NCBI RefSeq assembly: GCF_001096185.1
Contig: NZ_CRPU01000010.1
Span: 1 to 64,000 of the forward strand
DNA from: Streptococcus pneumoniae
Lineage (GTDB): Bacteria > Bacillota > Bacilli > Lactobacillales > Streptococcaceae
DNA length: 64,000 nt
Direction: 5' to 3'
Position numbers and translations under genes: made by a program. Below are positions 1 through 7,772 of this stretch, one piece after another. The notes under the pieces were generated by a model. The model did no database searches, was not told where the DNA came from, and was given only the letters and a program-made list of their open reading frames with translations. How positions within the stretch are numbered: position 1 is the first letter of the stretch; every line of letters begins with the position of its first letter.

Positions 1-1
1 A

Positions 2-631
2 AATGGCAATACTGTTGGTAAACAAGGTCAAGCTTTAATCGATCAGCTTCGTGCTAATGGTACTCAAACTTATAAAGCTACTGTTAAAGTTTACGGAAAT
101 AAAGACGGTAAAGCAGATTTGACAAACATCGTAGCAACTAAACAAGTTACTATTAAGATAAATGTTAAAGAAACATCAGGCACAGCAAATGGTTCATTCT
201 CACCTTCTAACTCTGGTTCTGGCGTGACTCCGATGAATCACAATCATGCTACAGGTGCGACTCATCAAACAGCTACTGACCATAAGGACATGATGGCACC
301 AGCCAAAGAGACTGATAAAGCAATGCCAGCAAATGACCAAATGGAAAAATCAGGTATGAAGACTGAGACTCCAGCTCCAAGTACTACAGATAGCATGCCT
401 GCTGACACCATGGCAAGCTCTACCAATACGATGGCAGGTGAAAACATGGCTGCTTCTGCTAACAAGATGTCTGATACGATGATGTCAGACAAGATGATGT
501 CAGATGATAAAGCTATGCTACCAAATACTGGTGAAGCTCAAACATCAATGGCAAGTATTGGTTTCCTTGGACTTGCACTTGCAGGTTTACTTGGTGGTCT
601 AGGTTTGAAAAACAAAAAAGAAGAAAACTAA
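2..631 (+). CDS. pavB: PavB-like LPXTG surface adhesin, C-terminal part (5' end outside window)
   Basis: This open frame enters from the left edge and is the end of a sortase-anchored surface protein. The first ~55 codons read like the end of an SSURE repeat, the fibronectin- and plasminogen-binding unit of pneumococcal PavB. A low-complexity wall-spanning stretch rich in Met, His, Ser and Thr follows. It ends in LPNTG, a hydrophobic segment and the charged tail KNKKEEN, the usual sorting signal. The stretch between the repeat and LPNTG has about 16 Met residues in roughly 95 positions, plus an HNH cluster, which is unusual for a wall linker. The next genes are rr08 and hk08, as in pneumococcus, which supports PavB. 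The number of repeats cannot be seen. Confidence 0.85.
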   Translation, partial: NGNTVGKQGQALIDQLRANGTQTYKATVKVYGNKDGKADLTNIVATKQVTIKINVKETSGTANGSFSPSNSGSGVTPMNHNHATGATHQTATDHKDMMAPAKETDKAMPANDQMEKSGMKTETPAPSTTDSMPADTMASSTNTMAGENMAASANKMSDTMMSDKMMSDDKAMLPNTGEAQTSMASIGFLGLALAGLLGGLGLKNKKEEN

Positions 632-747
632 TCAGCTAAGGAAATAAATGATGGATAGTGGACTGACTAAGGCTAGTTTACCAACTCAATCAGCAATCAG
701 GACTTTCTTTCAATAGCAGATTAAAATCATCGTAAAACAATAAAAAT

Positions 748-779
748 AGTGTTATACTTAAAGCAGTATAGCACTGTTT
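748..779 (+). promoter_or_regulatory. Extended -10 promoter of rr08 inside an inverted repeat
   Basis: TATACT at 753-758 preceded by TG makes an extended -10, about 40 bases before rr08. The same bases form the left arm of an inverted repeat (748-758 with 764-774) followed by GTTTTT. The repeat could therefore end pavB transcripts as a hairpin, or act as an operator over the rr08 start. Confidence 0.55.
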
Positions 780-797
780 TTATCAAAGGAGAGACAG

Positions 798-1496
798 ATG
801 GGAAAGACAATTTTACTCGTCGATGACGAGGTAGAAATCACAGATATTCATCAGAGATACTTAATTCAGGCAGGTTATCAGGTCTTGGTAGCCCATGATG
901 GACTGGAAGCGCTAGAGCTGTTCAAGAAAAAACCGATTGATTTGATTATCACAGATGTCATGATGCCTCGGATGGATGGTTATGATTTAATCAGTGAGGT
1001 TCAATACTTATCACCAGAGCAGCCTTTCCTATTTATTACTGCTAAGACCAGTGAACAGGACAAGATTTACGGTCTGAGCTTGGGAGCAGATGATTTTATT
1101 GCTAAGCCCTTTAGCCCTCGTGAGCTGGTTTTGCGTGTACACAATATTTTGCGCCGCCTTCATCGTGGGGGCGAAACAGAGCTGATTTCCCTTGGTAATC
1201 TGAAAATGAATCATAGTAGTCATGAAGTTCAAATAGGAGAAGAAATGCTGGATTTGACTGTTAAATCATTTGAATTGCTGTGGATTTTAGCTAGCAATCC
1301 AGAGCGAGTTTTCTCCAAGACAGACCTCTATGAAAAGGTCTGGCAAGAAGACTATGTGGATGACACCAATACCTTGAATGTGCATATCCATGCTCTTCGA
1401 CAGGAGTTGGCAAAATATAGTAGTGACCAAACGCCCACTATTAAGACAGTTTGGGGGTTGGGATATAAGATAGAGAAACCGAGAGGACAAACATGA
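798..1496 (+). CDS. rr08: OmpR-family response regulator RR08
   Basis: This is a DNA-binding response regulator of 232 residues, the usual OmpR-family length. The receiver domain (about 1-120) has the acidic pair at 9-10, the phospho-acceptor Asp53 in ITDVMMPRMDG and the conserved Lys in FITAK. A winged-helix DNA-binding domain follows, ending in TVWGLGYKIEK. It is preceded by AAAGGAGAG. The kinase gene starts inside its stop codon (ATGA overlap), so the two are translated together. The position after pavB and before rpsD matches pneumococcal TCS08, which has been reported to influence surface adhesins including PavB. Confidence 0.92.
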   Translation: MGKTILLVDDEVEITDIHQRYLIQAGYQVLVAHDGLEALELFKKKPIDLIITDVMMPRMDGYDLISEVQYLSPEQPFLFITAKTSEQDKIYGLSLGADDFIAKPFSPRELVLRVHNILRRLHRGGETELISLGNLKMNHSSHEVQIGEEMLDLTVKSFELLWILASNPERVFSKTDLYEKVWQEDYVDDTNTLNVHIHALRQELAKYSSDQTPTIKTVWGLGYKIEKPRGQT

Positions 1497-2545
1497 AACT
1501 AAAAAGTTATATTTTGGTTGGATATATTATTTCAACCCTCTTAACCATTTTGGTTGTTTTTTGGGCTGTTCAAAAAATGCTGATTGAGAAAAGCGAGATT
1601 TACTTTTTGCTTGGAATGACCATCGTTGCCAGCCTTGTCGGTGCTGGGATTAGTCTCTTTCTCCTATCGCCGGTCTTTACGTCGTTGGGCAAACTCAAGG
1701 AGCATGCCAAGCGGGTAGCGGACAAGGATTTTCCTTCAAATCTGGAGGTTCAAGGCCCTTTAGAATTTCAACAATTAGGCCAAGCTTTTAATGAAATGTC
1801 CCATGATTTGCAGGCCAGCTTTGATTCCTTGGAAGAAAGCGAACGAGAAAAGGGCTTGATGATTGCCCAGTTGTCGCATGATATTAAGACTCCTATCACT
1901 TCAATCCAAGCGACGGTAGAAGGGATTTTGGATGGGGTTATCAAGGAGTCGGAGCAAGCTCATTATCTAGCAACCATTGGACGCCAGACGGAAAGGCTCA
2001 ATAAACTGGTTGAGGAGTTGAATTTTTTGACTCTAAACACAGCCAGAAATCAGGCGGATATGACCAGTAAAGATAGTATTTTTCTGGACCAGCTCTTGAT
2101 TGAGTGCATGAGTGAATTTCAGTTCTTGATTGAGCAAGAGAGAAGAGATGTCCACTTACAGGTAATCCCAGAGTCTGCCCGGATTGAGGGAGATTATGCT
2201 AAGCTTTCTCGTATCTTGGTAAATCTGGTCAATAACGCTTTTAAATACTCTGCTCCAGGAACCAAGTTGGAAGTGGTGGCTAAGCTGGAGAAGAGCCAGC
2301 TTTCAATCAGTGTGACCGATGAGGGGCAGGGGATTGCCCCAGAGGATTTGGAGAATATTTTCAAACGCCTTTATCGTGTAGAGACTTCGCGTAACATGAA
2401 AACAGGTGGTCATGGCTTGGGTCTTGCGATTGCGCGTGAATTGGCCCATCAATTGGGTGGAGAAATCACAGTTACCAGCCAGTACGGCATTGGAAGCACC
2501 TTTACCCTCGTTCTCAATCTCTCTGGCAGTGAAAATAAAGCTTAA
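1493..2545 (+). CDS. hk08: Sensor histidine kinase HK08, intramembrane-sensing type
   Basis: This is the membrane kinase partner of RR08, 350 residues. Two N-terminal membrane helices (about 7-27 and 36-58) are joined by a very short outer loop, as in the SaeS class, so sensing is probably within the membrane rather than through an outer domain. A HAMP-like linker, the H-box with His129 in AQLSHDIKTP, an N-box (NLVNNAFKYS) and G-boxes (DEGQGI, GGHGLGLAI) follow in order. The start overlaps the rr08 stop. The likely signal is envelope stress or a small amphipathic compound, which is inference from SaeS. Confidence 0.92.
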   Translation: MKLKSYILVGYIISTLLTILVVFWAVQKMLIEKSEIYFLLGMTIVASLVGAGISLFLLSPVFTSLGKLKEHAKRVADKDFPSNLEVQGPLEFQQLGQAFNEMSHDLQASFDSLEESEREKGLMIAQLSHDIKTPITSIQATVEGILDGVIKESEQAHYLATIGRQTERLNKLVEELNFLTLNTARNQADMTSKDSIFLDQLLIECMSEFQFLIEQERRDVHLQVIPESARIEGDYAKLSRILVNLVNNAFKYSAPGTKLEVVAKLEKSQLSISVTDEGQGIAPEDLENIFKRLYRVETSRNMKTGGHGLGLAIARELAHQLGGEITVTSQYGIGSTFTLVLNLSGSENKA

Positions 2546-2551
2546 AACCCC

Positions 2552-2580
2552 TTTACAAATCCAGCTATTCATGGTAGAAT
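2552..2580 (+). promoter_or_regulatory. rpsD promoter
   Basis: TTTACA at 2552-2557 and TAGAAT at 2575-2580 are separated by 17 bases, a good sigma-A promoter. It begins just after hk08 stops and gives rpsD its own transcript with a leader of about 150 bases. Confidence 0.75.
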
Positions 2581-2586
2581 GGATTT

Positions 2587-2739
2587 TGTGCGAAATATCA
2601 GCAGGAAAGCATGAAGCTCGTCAACAGGTGTCTTATGATAAGTAACCTTGGCTGTTTAGGCGAAGGGCATCTGCACGAATCAGGGCTTTCTAAGTGACTA
2701 TTTCCACCGAAATATTATTTATATCAGGAGGACATTCAC
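2587..2739 (+). ncRNA. Probable S4-binding autoregulatory leader of rpsD
   Basis: About 150 untranslated bases separate the promoter from the rpsD start codon. In Firmicutes, ribosomal protein S4 represses its own mRNA through a structured 5' leader that mimics its 16S rRNA site. Position and length fit that family. I did not compute a fold, so the assignment rests on context. Confidence 0.5.
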
Positions 2740-3351
2740 ATGTCACGTTATACAGGACCATCTTGGAAACAAGCTCGTCGCCTTGGCCTTTCACTTACAG
2801 GTACAGGTAAAGAATTGGCACGTCGTAACTACGTACCAGGACAACACGGACCAAACAACCGTTCTAAATTGTCAGAATACGGTTTGCAATTGGCTGAAAA
2901 ACAAAAACTTCGTTTCACTTACGGTGTAGGTGAAAAACAATTCCGTAACTTGTTCGTACAAGCTACAAAAATCAAAGGCGGCATCCTAGGTTTTAACTTC
3001 ATGCTTCTTTTGGAACGTCGTTTGGATAACGTTGTTTACCGTCTTGGTCTTGCAACTACTCGTCGTCAAGCTCGTCAATTCGTAAACCACGGTCACATCC
3101 TTGTTGACGGAAAACGCGTTGATATCCCATCATACCGCGTAACTCCAGGTCAAGTGATCTCAGTTCGTGAAAAATCATTGAAAGTTCCAGCTATCCTTGA
3201 AGCAGTAGAAGCTACTCTTGGACGTCCAGCATTCGTATCATTCGATGCTGAAAAATTGGAAGGTTCATTGACTCGCTTGCCAGAGCGCGACGAAATCAAC
3301 CCAGAAATCAACGAAGCACTTGTCGTTGAATTCTACAACAAAATGTTGTAA
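2740..3351 (+). CDS. rpsD: 30S ribosomal protein S4
   Basis: S4 of 203 residues starts [19 protein letters not shown], typical for streptococci. It nucleates 30S assembly by binding the 5' domain of 16S rRNA. The S4 RNA-binding domain lies at about 94-157 ([15 protein letters not shown], then [19 protein letters not shown]). A strong ribosome site (CAGGAGG) precedes the ATG. Codon use is that of a highly expressed gene, with many CGT, GGT and CCA codons. It is a single-gene unit with its own promoter and terminator. Confidence 0.98.
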   Translation: MSRYTGPSWKQARRLGLSLTGTGKELARRNYVPGQHGPNNRSKLSEYGLQLAEKQKLRFTYGVGEKQFRNLFVQATKIKGGILGFNFMLLLERRLDNVVYRLGLATTRRQARQFVNHGHILVDGKRVDIPSYRVTPGQVISVREKSLKVPAILEAVEATLGRPAFVSFDAEKLEGSLTRLPERDEINPEINEALVVEFYNKML

Positions 3352-3390
3352 TATTTTATTGAATCAGATAGGCTTTAGAGCCTTGATATT

Positions 3391-3427
3391 AAGCACTTTG
3401 GGGCGCTTTCCCTTAGTGCTTTTTTTG
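3391..3427 (+). terminator. rpsD terminator
   Basis: AAGCACT (3391) pairs with AGTGCTT (3415-3421), followed by a run of seven T. It is a standard Rho-independent terminator. Confidence 0.85.
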
Positions 3428-3465
3428 TTTTTACAATAGCTTTTAAGCATACAGCTATAAGTATC

Positions 3466-3504
3466 TATACGCGACTAGACTCGTATACTTTAAAGTGATA
3501 TAAT
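3466..3504 (+). promoter_or_regulatory. relBE promoter with palindromic operator
   Basis: The inverted repeat TATACG/CGTATA (3466-3471 with 3482-3487) lies just upstream of TATAAT at 3499-3504. Toxin-antitoxin operons are commonly autorepressed by the antitoxin at such a site. Confidence 0.55.
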
Positions 3505-3525
3505 GGTCTAAAAGGAGGTACTACT

Positions 3526-3813
3526 ATGGATGTTTTAGAAAAAAACACACAGGTAAACTTTAAGACTAACAAAGACTTGTTAGAGAAGGCTAAAGCTATT
3601 ATCACAGCGCAAAATCTTGATATGACAGCCAGTTTTAACTTGTTTTTAGAACACATTGTAGAAAATAAAGCCTTGCCATTTGAAACTCAAGTAGATAAAG
3701 AAAGAGAAGAACTTCTGTCAGGGTTGCGTGCTGAAATTGCCCGTAGCTTTGACGATTTAGAACATGGAAGAACTTACAGCCTTGATGAAGTGAGGGCTAA
3801 CCTTGGAATTTAA
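3526..3813 (+). CDS. relB: RelB/DinJ-family antitoxin
   Basis: This 95-residue protein resembles the RelB/DinJ antitoxins. A ribbon-helix-helix-like N-terminus (VNFKTNKDLLEKAKAII, DMTASFNLFLEHIV) is followed by an acidic flexible C-terminal part ending LDEVRANLGI, which in the family wraps the toxin. A good ribosome site (AAAGGAGG) lies before the ATG. The toxin reading frame overlaps its last 11 bases, the usual layout for coupled translation. The pair sits exactly between rpsD and the ribosomal L33/L32 block. Confidence 0.85.
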   Translation: MDVLEKNTQVNFKTNKDLLEKAKAIITAQNLDMTASFNLFLEHIVENKALPFETQVDKEREELLSGLRAEIARSFDDLEHGRTYSLDEVRANLGI

Positions 3814-4150
3814 CGAGAACTCATATAGCCTGATTATCTCAGAAACAGTACAAGAACAGCTAAGAGGTATTAAAGATTATATCTCAGCTAACTACTTTTC
3901 AGAACAGGCAGGAGCAAACACAGTTAAGAATATTCTTTACGGATTGGAACGTCTTGAAGTTTTCCCGGAAGCAGGATTTGATGCTGATGAAAGAGTAGGA
4001 GTTATTATATACCCACCCCACAAAACTCGATGCATCATTTTAGGCGATTACCTAGCCTTCTATCATATTTTAGAGGACAGAAAAGCTGTCTTTGTATCAG
4101 ATATTATTCATAGCAAACAGGATTACATTCGCTTGTTCAAGAAAAAATAG
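3803..4150 (+). CDS. relE: RelE/ParE-superfamily toxin
   Basis: This 115-residue protein has the RelE/ParE fold pattern: an N-terminal helix pair (VQEQLRGIKDYI), then RLEVFPEAG, then strands ending in VFVSDIIHSKQDYIRLF. In the family such proteins cleave ribosome-bound mRNA (RelE) or poison gyrase (ParE). The sequence alone does not tell which. The only usable start is TTG at 3803, inside the antitoxin gene, with GAGGG upstream. A weak start is common for toxins and keeps them below the antitoxin level. The frame is intact. Confidence 0.82.
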   Translation: MEFNENSYSLIISETVQEQLRGIKDYISANYFSEQAGANTVKNILYGLERLEVFPEAGFDADERVGVIIYPPHKTRCIILGDYLAFYHILEDRKAVFVSDIIHSKQDYIRLFKKK

Positions 4151-4238
4151 TGCATATTATTGAACTGCGTTTTGGATTCCAAAAATTTTAGAAAAGATTA
4201 CTCTATTTCAAAAATTTTTAGGAATGAAAATATAAAAA

Positions 4239-4274
4239 AAGAGAAACCTCATAATGAAGTTTCTCTTGCTTTTA
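4239..4274 (+). terminator. relBE terminator
   Basis: AAGAGAAAC (4239-4247) pairs with GTTTCTCTT (4259-4267), followed by a T-rich tail, about 90 bases after the toxin stop. Confidence 0.75.
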
Positions 4275-4359
4275 ATCGTCCGAATCAATATTCTTATTTC
4301 AAAAAAATATAGTCATTCGAATGATTTCCCTTGCAATGTACTAAAATTAACCAAAAGAA

Positions 4360-4383
4360 AAAAACGCTTGAATCAGCGTTTTT
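4360..4383. terminator. Bidirectional terminator after rpmG
   Basis: AAAAACGCT pairs with AGCGTTTTT around a six-base loop, with A-runs on one side and T-runs on the other. It should stop leftward ribosomal-protein transcription and back up the relBE terminator. Confidence 0.75.
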
Positions 4384-4409
4384 CTTCTGTATTGATTCGT
4401 ATTGAATGC

Positions 4410-4559
4410 TTACTTAACTTCTGTAAACACAACGTGTTTGCGAAGTTTTGGTGAGTATTTCTTCAATTGAAGACGGTCTGGAGTGTTACGTTTGTTTTTA
4501 GAAGTAAGGTACAAGCGTTCACCAGATTCTTTGTGTTCAAGTGTAATATTTACGCGCAT
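4410..4559 (-). CDS. rpmG: 50S ribosomal protein L33
   Basis: This is a 49-codon gene on the minus strand that reads [17 protein letters not shown] and ends HVVFTEVK. It encodes a small basic large-subunit protein near the E site. There is no CxxC zinc pair, so it is the zinc-independent form of L33, which in other bacteria is favoured under zinc limitation. It follows rpmF by 15 bases in the same operon. Confidence 0.95.
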
Positions 4560-4574
4560 GGTATCTCCCTTCTA

Positions 4575-4757
4575 TTATTCAGCTGATGCAGCTTTAGCGA
4601 TTTTACGTCCTTTGTAGTATCCTTTAAGTGATACACGGTGAGAACGTGAGTAATCTCCAGTAGTTTCGTCAAAGTTTACAGATGGAGCTGTTACTTTGTA
4701 GTGTGTACGACGTTTGTTTTTCTTCGCTTTTGAAGTGCGACGTGCAGGTACTGCCAT
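4575..4757 (-). CDS. rpmF: 50S ribosomal protein L32
   Basis: This 60-residue basic protein begins [20 protein letters not shown], the signature of bacterial L32, and ends KIAKAASAE. The usual paired cysteines are absent, so it is also a zinc-free form, like the neighbouring L33. A ribosome site (AAAGGAG) lies before the ATG. It leads a two-gene unit with rpmG, an arrangement seen in streptococci. Confidence 0.97.
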
Positions 4758-4874
4758 TTTGATTTCTCCTTTAGGTATTTATATTCGATTCAATCTACTG
4801 ATTTTCATCAACCATACTAGGATAACACATTTTTTTTGTAAAGTAAAGTTACTTGACAAAAAAAGATGAAAAAA

Positions 4875-4904
4875 TTCTCCTGTCAGACCTAGCAGACAGG
4901 AGAA
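4875..4904 (-). terminator. Terminator after the RHH gene
   Basis: On the minus strand, TTCTCCTGTC pairs with GACAGGAGAA and is followed by TTTTTTC. It closes the small two-gene operon to its right. Confidence 0.85.
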
Positions 4905-4908
4905 GGTC

Positions 4909-5108
4909 TTAAATATCAATCTCAAATGGTTCGTCAATGGTTTCTGATACGTATTTTCCGTCTTTCTTCCGTTGTTTGACACACTCTGTGAGGAGATACT
5001 CGATTTGCCCATTGACTGAACGAAAATCATCTTCTGCCCATGATGCGAGTGCAGCGTATAACTTTGTTGAGAGTCGAAGGGGGATCTGCTTTTTTTAGCT
5101 TCAGCCAT
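4909..5108 (-). pseudogene. Ribbon-helix-helix regulator with a frameshift in an A7 tract
   Basis: The ATG (MAEAKK) is followed by seven A, after which the frame is wrong. One base over, the frame reads [20 protein letters not shown], then VNGQIEYLL, and ends EPFEIDI. That is an Arc/CopG-like ribbon-helix-helix domain with a short acidic tail, about 65 residues in all. With eight A the two parts would join as [14 protein letters not shown]. The correct frame has a TAA just upstream of the domain, so it cannot start on its own. This is either a simple pseudogene, a phase-variable tract, or a protein made by slippage on the A run. It lies 2 bases after the 49-residue gene upstream. Confidence 0.7.
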
Positions 5109-5110
5109 CT

Positions 5111-5260
5111 TTAGTAAAGACTTCCTGTGTTGACAATTGGTTGTGCATCATGATTGCCGCAGAGAACGACTAGGAGATTTGAAACCATGGCAGCTTTTCG
5201 TTCTTCGTCAAGTTCTACCAATTCCCCTTCATTGAGACGTTCCAGTGCCATTTCAACCAT
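5111..5260 (-). CDS. Small hypothetical protein, first gene of the RHH operon
   Basis: This 49-residue reading frame begins [20 protein letters not shown] and ends [10 protein letters not shown] do not recognise a family. The N-terminal half is acidic and helical, and the second half is mildly hydrophobic. A second Met at codon 4 is an equally possible start. It stops 2 bases before the RHH gene, so the two are one operon, perhaps antitoxin-like. No toxin is visible beside it. Confidence 0.6.
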   Translation of the reverse strand: MVEMALERLNEGELVELDEERKAAMVSNLLVVLCGNHDAQPIVNTGSLY

Positions 5261-5264
5261 TCCT

Positions 5265-5285
5265 ATTATTTGATATCTAAATAAT
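5265..5285. promoter_or_regulatory. Palindrome in front of the RHH operon
   Basis: ATTATTT and AAATAAT face each other around GATATCT directly upstream of the small operon. A ribbon-helix-helix protein could use it for autoregulation, but no binding data exist here. Confidence 0.45.
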
Positions 5286-5441
5286 ATCGCTTTAATTTAT
5301 AAATTCAAGAAAAAGTAGAAAAATCATTACTAAAAACTTTCAGCCCAATAATTTCTTTTAAAAGGTGAGATTATATTGTGCTCAAATACTCTTTTATTCT
5401 TATAACTTTTACACTATAATTGTAGTTAGAAAGGAAGAGAA

Positions 5442-7472
5442 ATGTTTGATTATAGAGCACTAGTTATTTTGATGACTTTGATGGATCATTGTGAGCTATC
5501 ATTATATGAATTATCTGTTAAGGTGAGCTTGCCTATAAAGGAAGTCAAAGAAGGAATAGATTATTTAGTGCCTTATCTAGCTAATAAAGGGATAGTGCTG
5601 GATAAAAAGCAAGGTCGCTATAGTTTATCAAATCGTACGAAGCAGTCTTTGACAGATATTATTAAGTCGGATGAATTGGTTTTACCAAAGTCGACTCGCT
5701 TAGCTTTAATCTATCTTTACACTTTTTGCCGATTAGATTTTATATCGAATAATCATTACCAAGACTTTTTGAAAGTAAGTAAGAATACAACCTTATCTGA
5801 TATTCAATCATTAAGAAAGATTATGTTAGATAATGATTTGGAGCTAGGGTATAGTAGAGCAAAAGGCTATACTTTACACGGTTCAGAGTGGAATAAGCAC
5901 CGCTTAGCTTTTCAAATGGTTAGTGAGCTGCTGGAATCCTCCATAGGGATTTGGGGTTTGGATTATGTTTTATCCAGTTGGGGGTATTCATTAACTTATG
6001 ATTTGATAAATCAGGTAGTTAAAGATTATTATGAGAAGCTACAGCTAGTACCTATTGTTAATCAATTAAAAGTTTGCCTTTTCGGTTTAGTATTCATTCT
6101 GTGTAGGTATCAAAGGGATGTTGAAAGAGTATGTCTTTCAGAGACATTAGTATCTCCTGTTATTCAAGATATAACCACTATTTTATTGGATACAGTGGTT
6201 GATTTGGGAATTATAGATACAGTGTTTTCTGAGGATGATTATCGCTATATCACCGTTTTATTATCAAGTTGCTTTGAAGGTGAAGTAGATGTTGCTCCGG
6301 TTTACTTTAATCAATTAACAGAGGCTATTATAAGTAGAATGGAAGATATTTCTTTGTTACATTTTAAACAAAGGGAAGGATTGAGAGAAAATCTTCGCCG
6401 CCACCTTATACCGGCTTACTATAGATTAAAGTTCGGCCTACCTAGTTCAAATGAATATGTATTGCATGTTAAAGAACATTATCCTGATTTATTTGAATTA
6501 GTCAAAGATTCTTTGATGCCCTTGATGGACGCTATTGACAATCCCATACCTGATAGTGAAACAGCATATTTTGTTATCCATTTCGGAGGTTATTTAAAGA
6601 AAGCAGATACTTTGCCTCAAAAATGCTATAAAGCAGCAATCATTTGTCCTAATGGTGTTAGTTCTTCATTGATGTTAAAAGAGAATCTATTAGCATTATT
6701 TCCTCAAATTGAGTTTATAGGAACCTCAAAGATTGATGATTTACAGGTGAAAGCTAGTAGTGACTATGATATGGTTTTTTCTACCATAAAGGTGGAGACA
6801 GAAAAGCCAAATTATCTAGTTTCGGTTATGATGACTGAAGAGCAAGCAATACAACTAGTAGAACTAGTGTTAAAAGATTTTCCGAATTTAGAGTATGGGG
6901 ATTTTGAGATTGAACAAATCCTGAATATTGTCAAAAGATATGGAATTATTACACAAGAATTGGAATTAAGATTGGCGTTAAAGAATTATCTTTATCAAAA
7001 AAATGATAGAAAGGAAATTGTACCAGTGCTAGAACAACTTATTACCAAAGAAACCTATCAGGTTAGTTCGCAAAAATTAGGATGGAAGGAGGCGATTCGT
7101 TTAGCAGCTAAACCGCTTTTGGATCAAGATAAGATAACTGAGAACTACCCTGAGGCAATGATTCAAAAAGTAGAAGAGTTTGGGCCTTTTATTAATTTAG
7201 GGAAGGGAGTAGCAATTCCTCACGCTCGGCCAGATGAAGGTGTGAATGAAATAGGAATGTCAATGTTAGTTTTGGAAGAACCGATTTATTTATTGGATAA
7301 TCCAGAACAAGAGGTAAGATTGTTGATTTGTATTGCAGCCATTGATAATGAGAGTCATTTAAAGGCTTTGTCACATTTAACAACAATTTTAAGAGATAAA
7401 AATCATGTTCAAACTTTAATATCATCAAAAAACTATGATGACATTAAAATGATAATTAAACAGGAGGATTAG
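5442..7472 (+). CDS. PRD-containing transcriptional activator with EIIB- and EIIA-like domains
   Basis: This 676-residue regulator is of the BglG/MtlR class. Order: N-terminal winged-helix segments (about 1-170), two PTS regulation domains (about 180-390), an EIIB-like domain with Cys402 in AAIICPNGVSSSL, and an EIIA-like domain with the phospho-acceptor His594 in VAIPHARPDEG. Phosphorylation of these sites by PTS proteins sets activity according to sugar supply. It precedes the IIB gene by 3 bases, so it belongs to the operon it presumably controls. A TATAAT at 5415-5420 is its likely -10. Products of this family are DNA-binding activators, not antiterminators, when the HTH is present. Confidence 0.88.
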   Translation: MFDYRALVILMTLMDHCELSLYELSVKVSLPIKEVKEGIDYLVPYLANKGIVLDKKQGRYSLSNRTKQSLTDIIKSDELVLPKSTRLALIYLYTFCRLDFISNNHYQDFLKVSKNTTLSDIQSLRKIMLDNDLELGYSRAKGYTLHGSEWNKHRLAFQMVSELLESSIGIWGLDYVLSSWGYSLTYDLINQVVKDYYEKLQLVPIVNQLKVCLFGLVFILCRYQRDVERVCLSETLVSPVIQDITTILLDTVVDLGIIDTVFSEDDYRYITVLLSSCFEGEVDVAPVYFNQLTEAIISRMEDISLLHFKQREGLRENLRRHLIPAYYRLKFGLPSSNEYVLHVKEHYPDLFELVKDSLMPLMDAIDNPIPDSETAYFVIHFGGYLKKADTLPQKCYKAAIICPNGVSSSLMLKENLLALFPQIEFIGTSKIDDLQVKASSDYDMVFSTIKVETEKPNYLVSVMMTEEQAIQLVELVLKDFPNLEYGDFEIEQILNIVKRYGIITQELELRLALKNYLYQKNDRKEIVPVLEQLITKETYQVSSQKLGWKEAIRLAAKPLLDQDKITENYPEAMIQKVEEFGPFINLGKGVAIPHARPDEGVNEIGMSMLVLEEPIYLLDNPEQEVRLLICIAAIDNESHLKALSHLTTILRDKNHVQTLISSKNYDDIKMIIKQED

Positions 7473-7475
7473 ATA

Positions 7476-7760
7476 ATGTTAAAAATTGGTACAGCTTGTG
7501 GTTCAGGATTAGGTTCAAGTTTTATGGTACAGATGAATATTGAATCTGTATTGAGTGATTTGAATGTTTCGGATGTAGAAGTTGAACATTATGATTTAGG
7601 TGGAGCAGATCCAAATGCAGCTGATATTTGGATTGTTGGTCGTGATCTAGCTGATTCAGCTAGTCATCTTGGAGATGTTCGTATCTTAAATAGTATTATT
7701 GATATGGATGAACTACGAGAATTAATTACTAAACTTTGTGAAGAAAAAGGACTTATATAG
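7476..7760 (+). CDS. PTS enzyme IIB, ascorbate/SgaB type
   Basis: This is a stand-alone EIIB of 94 residues. The active Cys8 lies in GTACGSGLGSSF, the P-loop-like signature of lactose/ascorbate-type IIB proteins. It takes the phosphoryl group from an EIIA and gives it to the sugar bound by the IIC next door. No separate IIA gene is present. The EIIA-like domain of the regulator is normally a sensor rather than a donor, so the phosphoryl source may be elsewhere in the genome. Confidence 0.9.
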   Translation: MLKIGTACGSGLGSSFMVQMNIESVLSDLNVSDVEVEHYDLGGADPNAADIWIVGRDLADSASHLGDVRILNSIIDMDELRELITKLCEEKGLI

Positions 7761-7772
7761 GAGGCTAGCGTC

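Noticed and set aside
4779-5108. 109-codon minus-strand frame read from [12 protein letters not shown]
   Set aside because: After the sixth codon it is the wrong frame of the ribbon-helix-helix gene and runs through its terminator.
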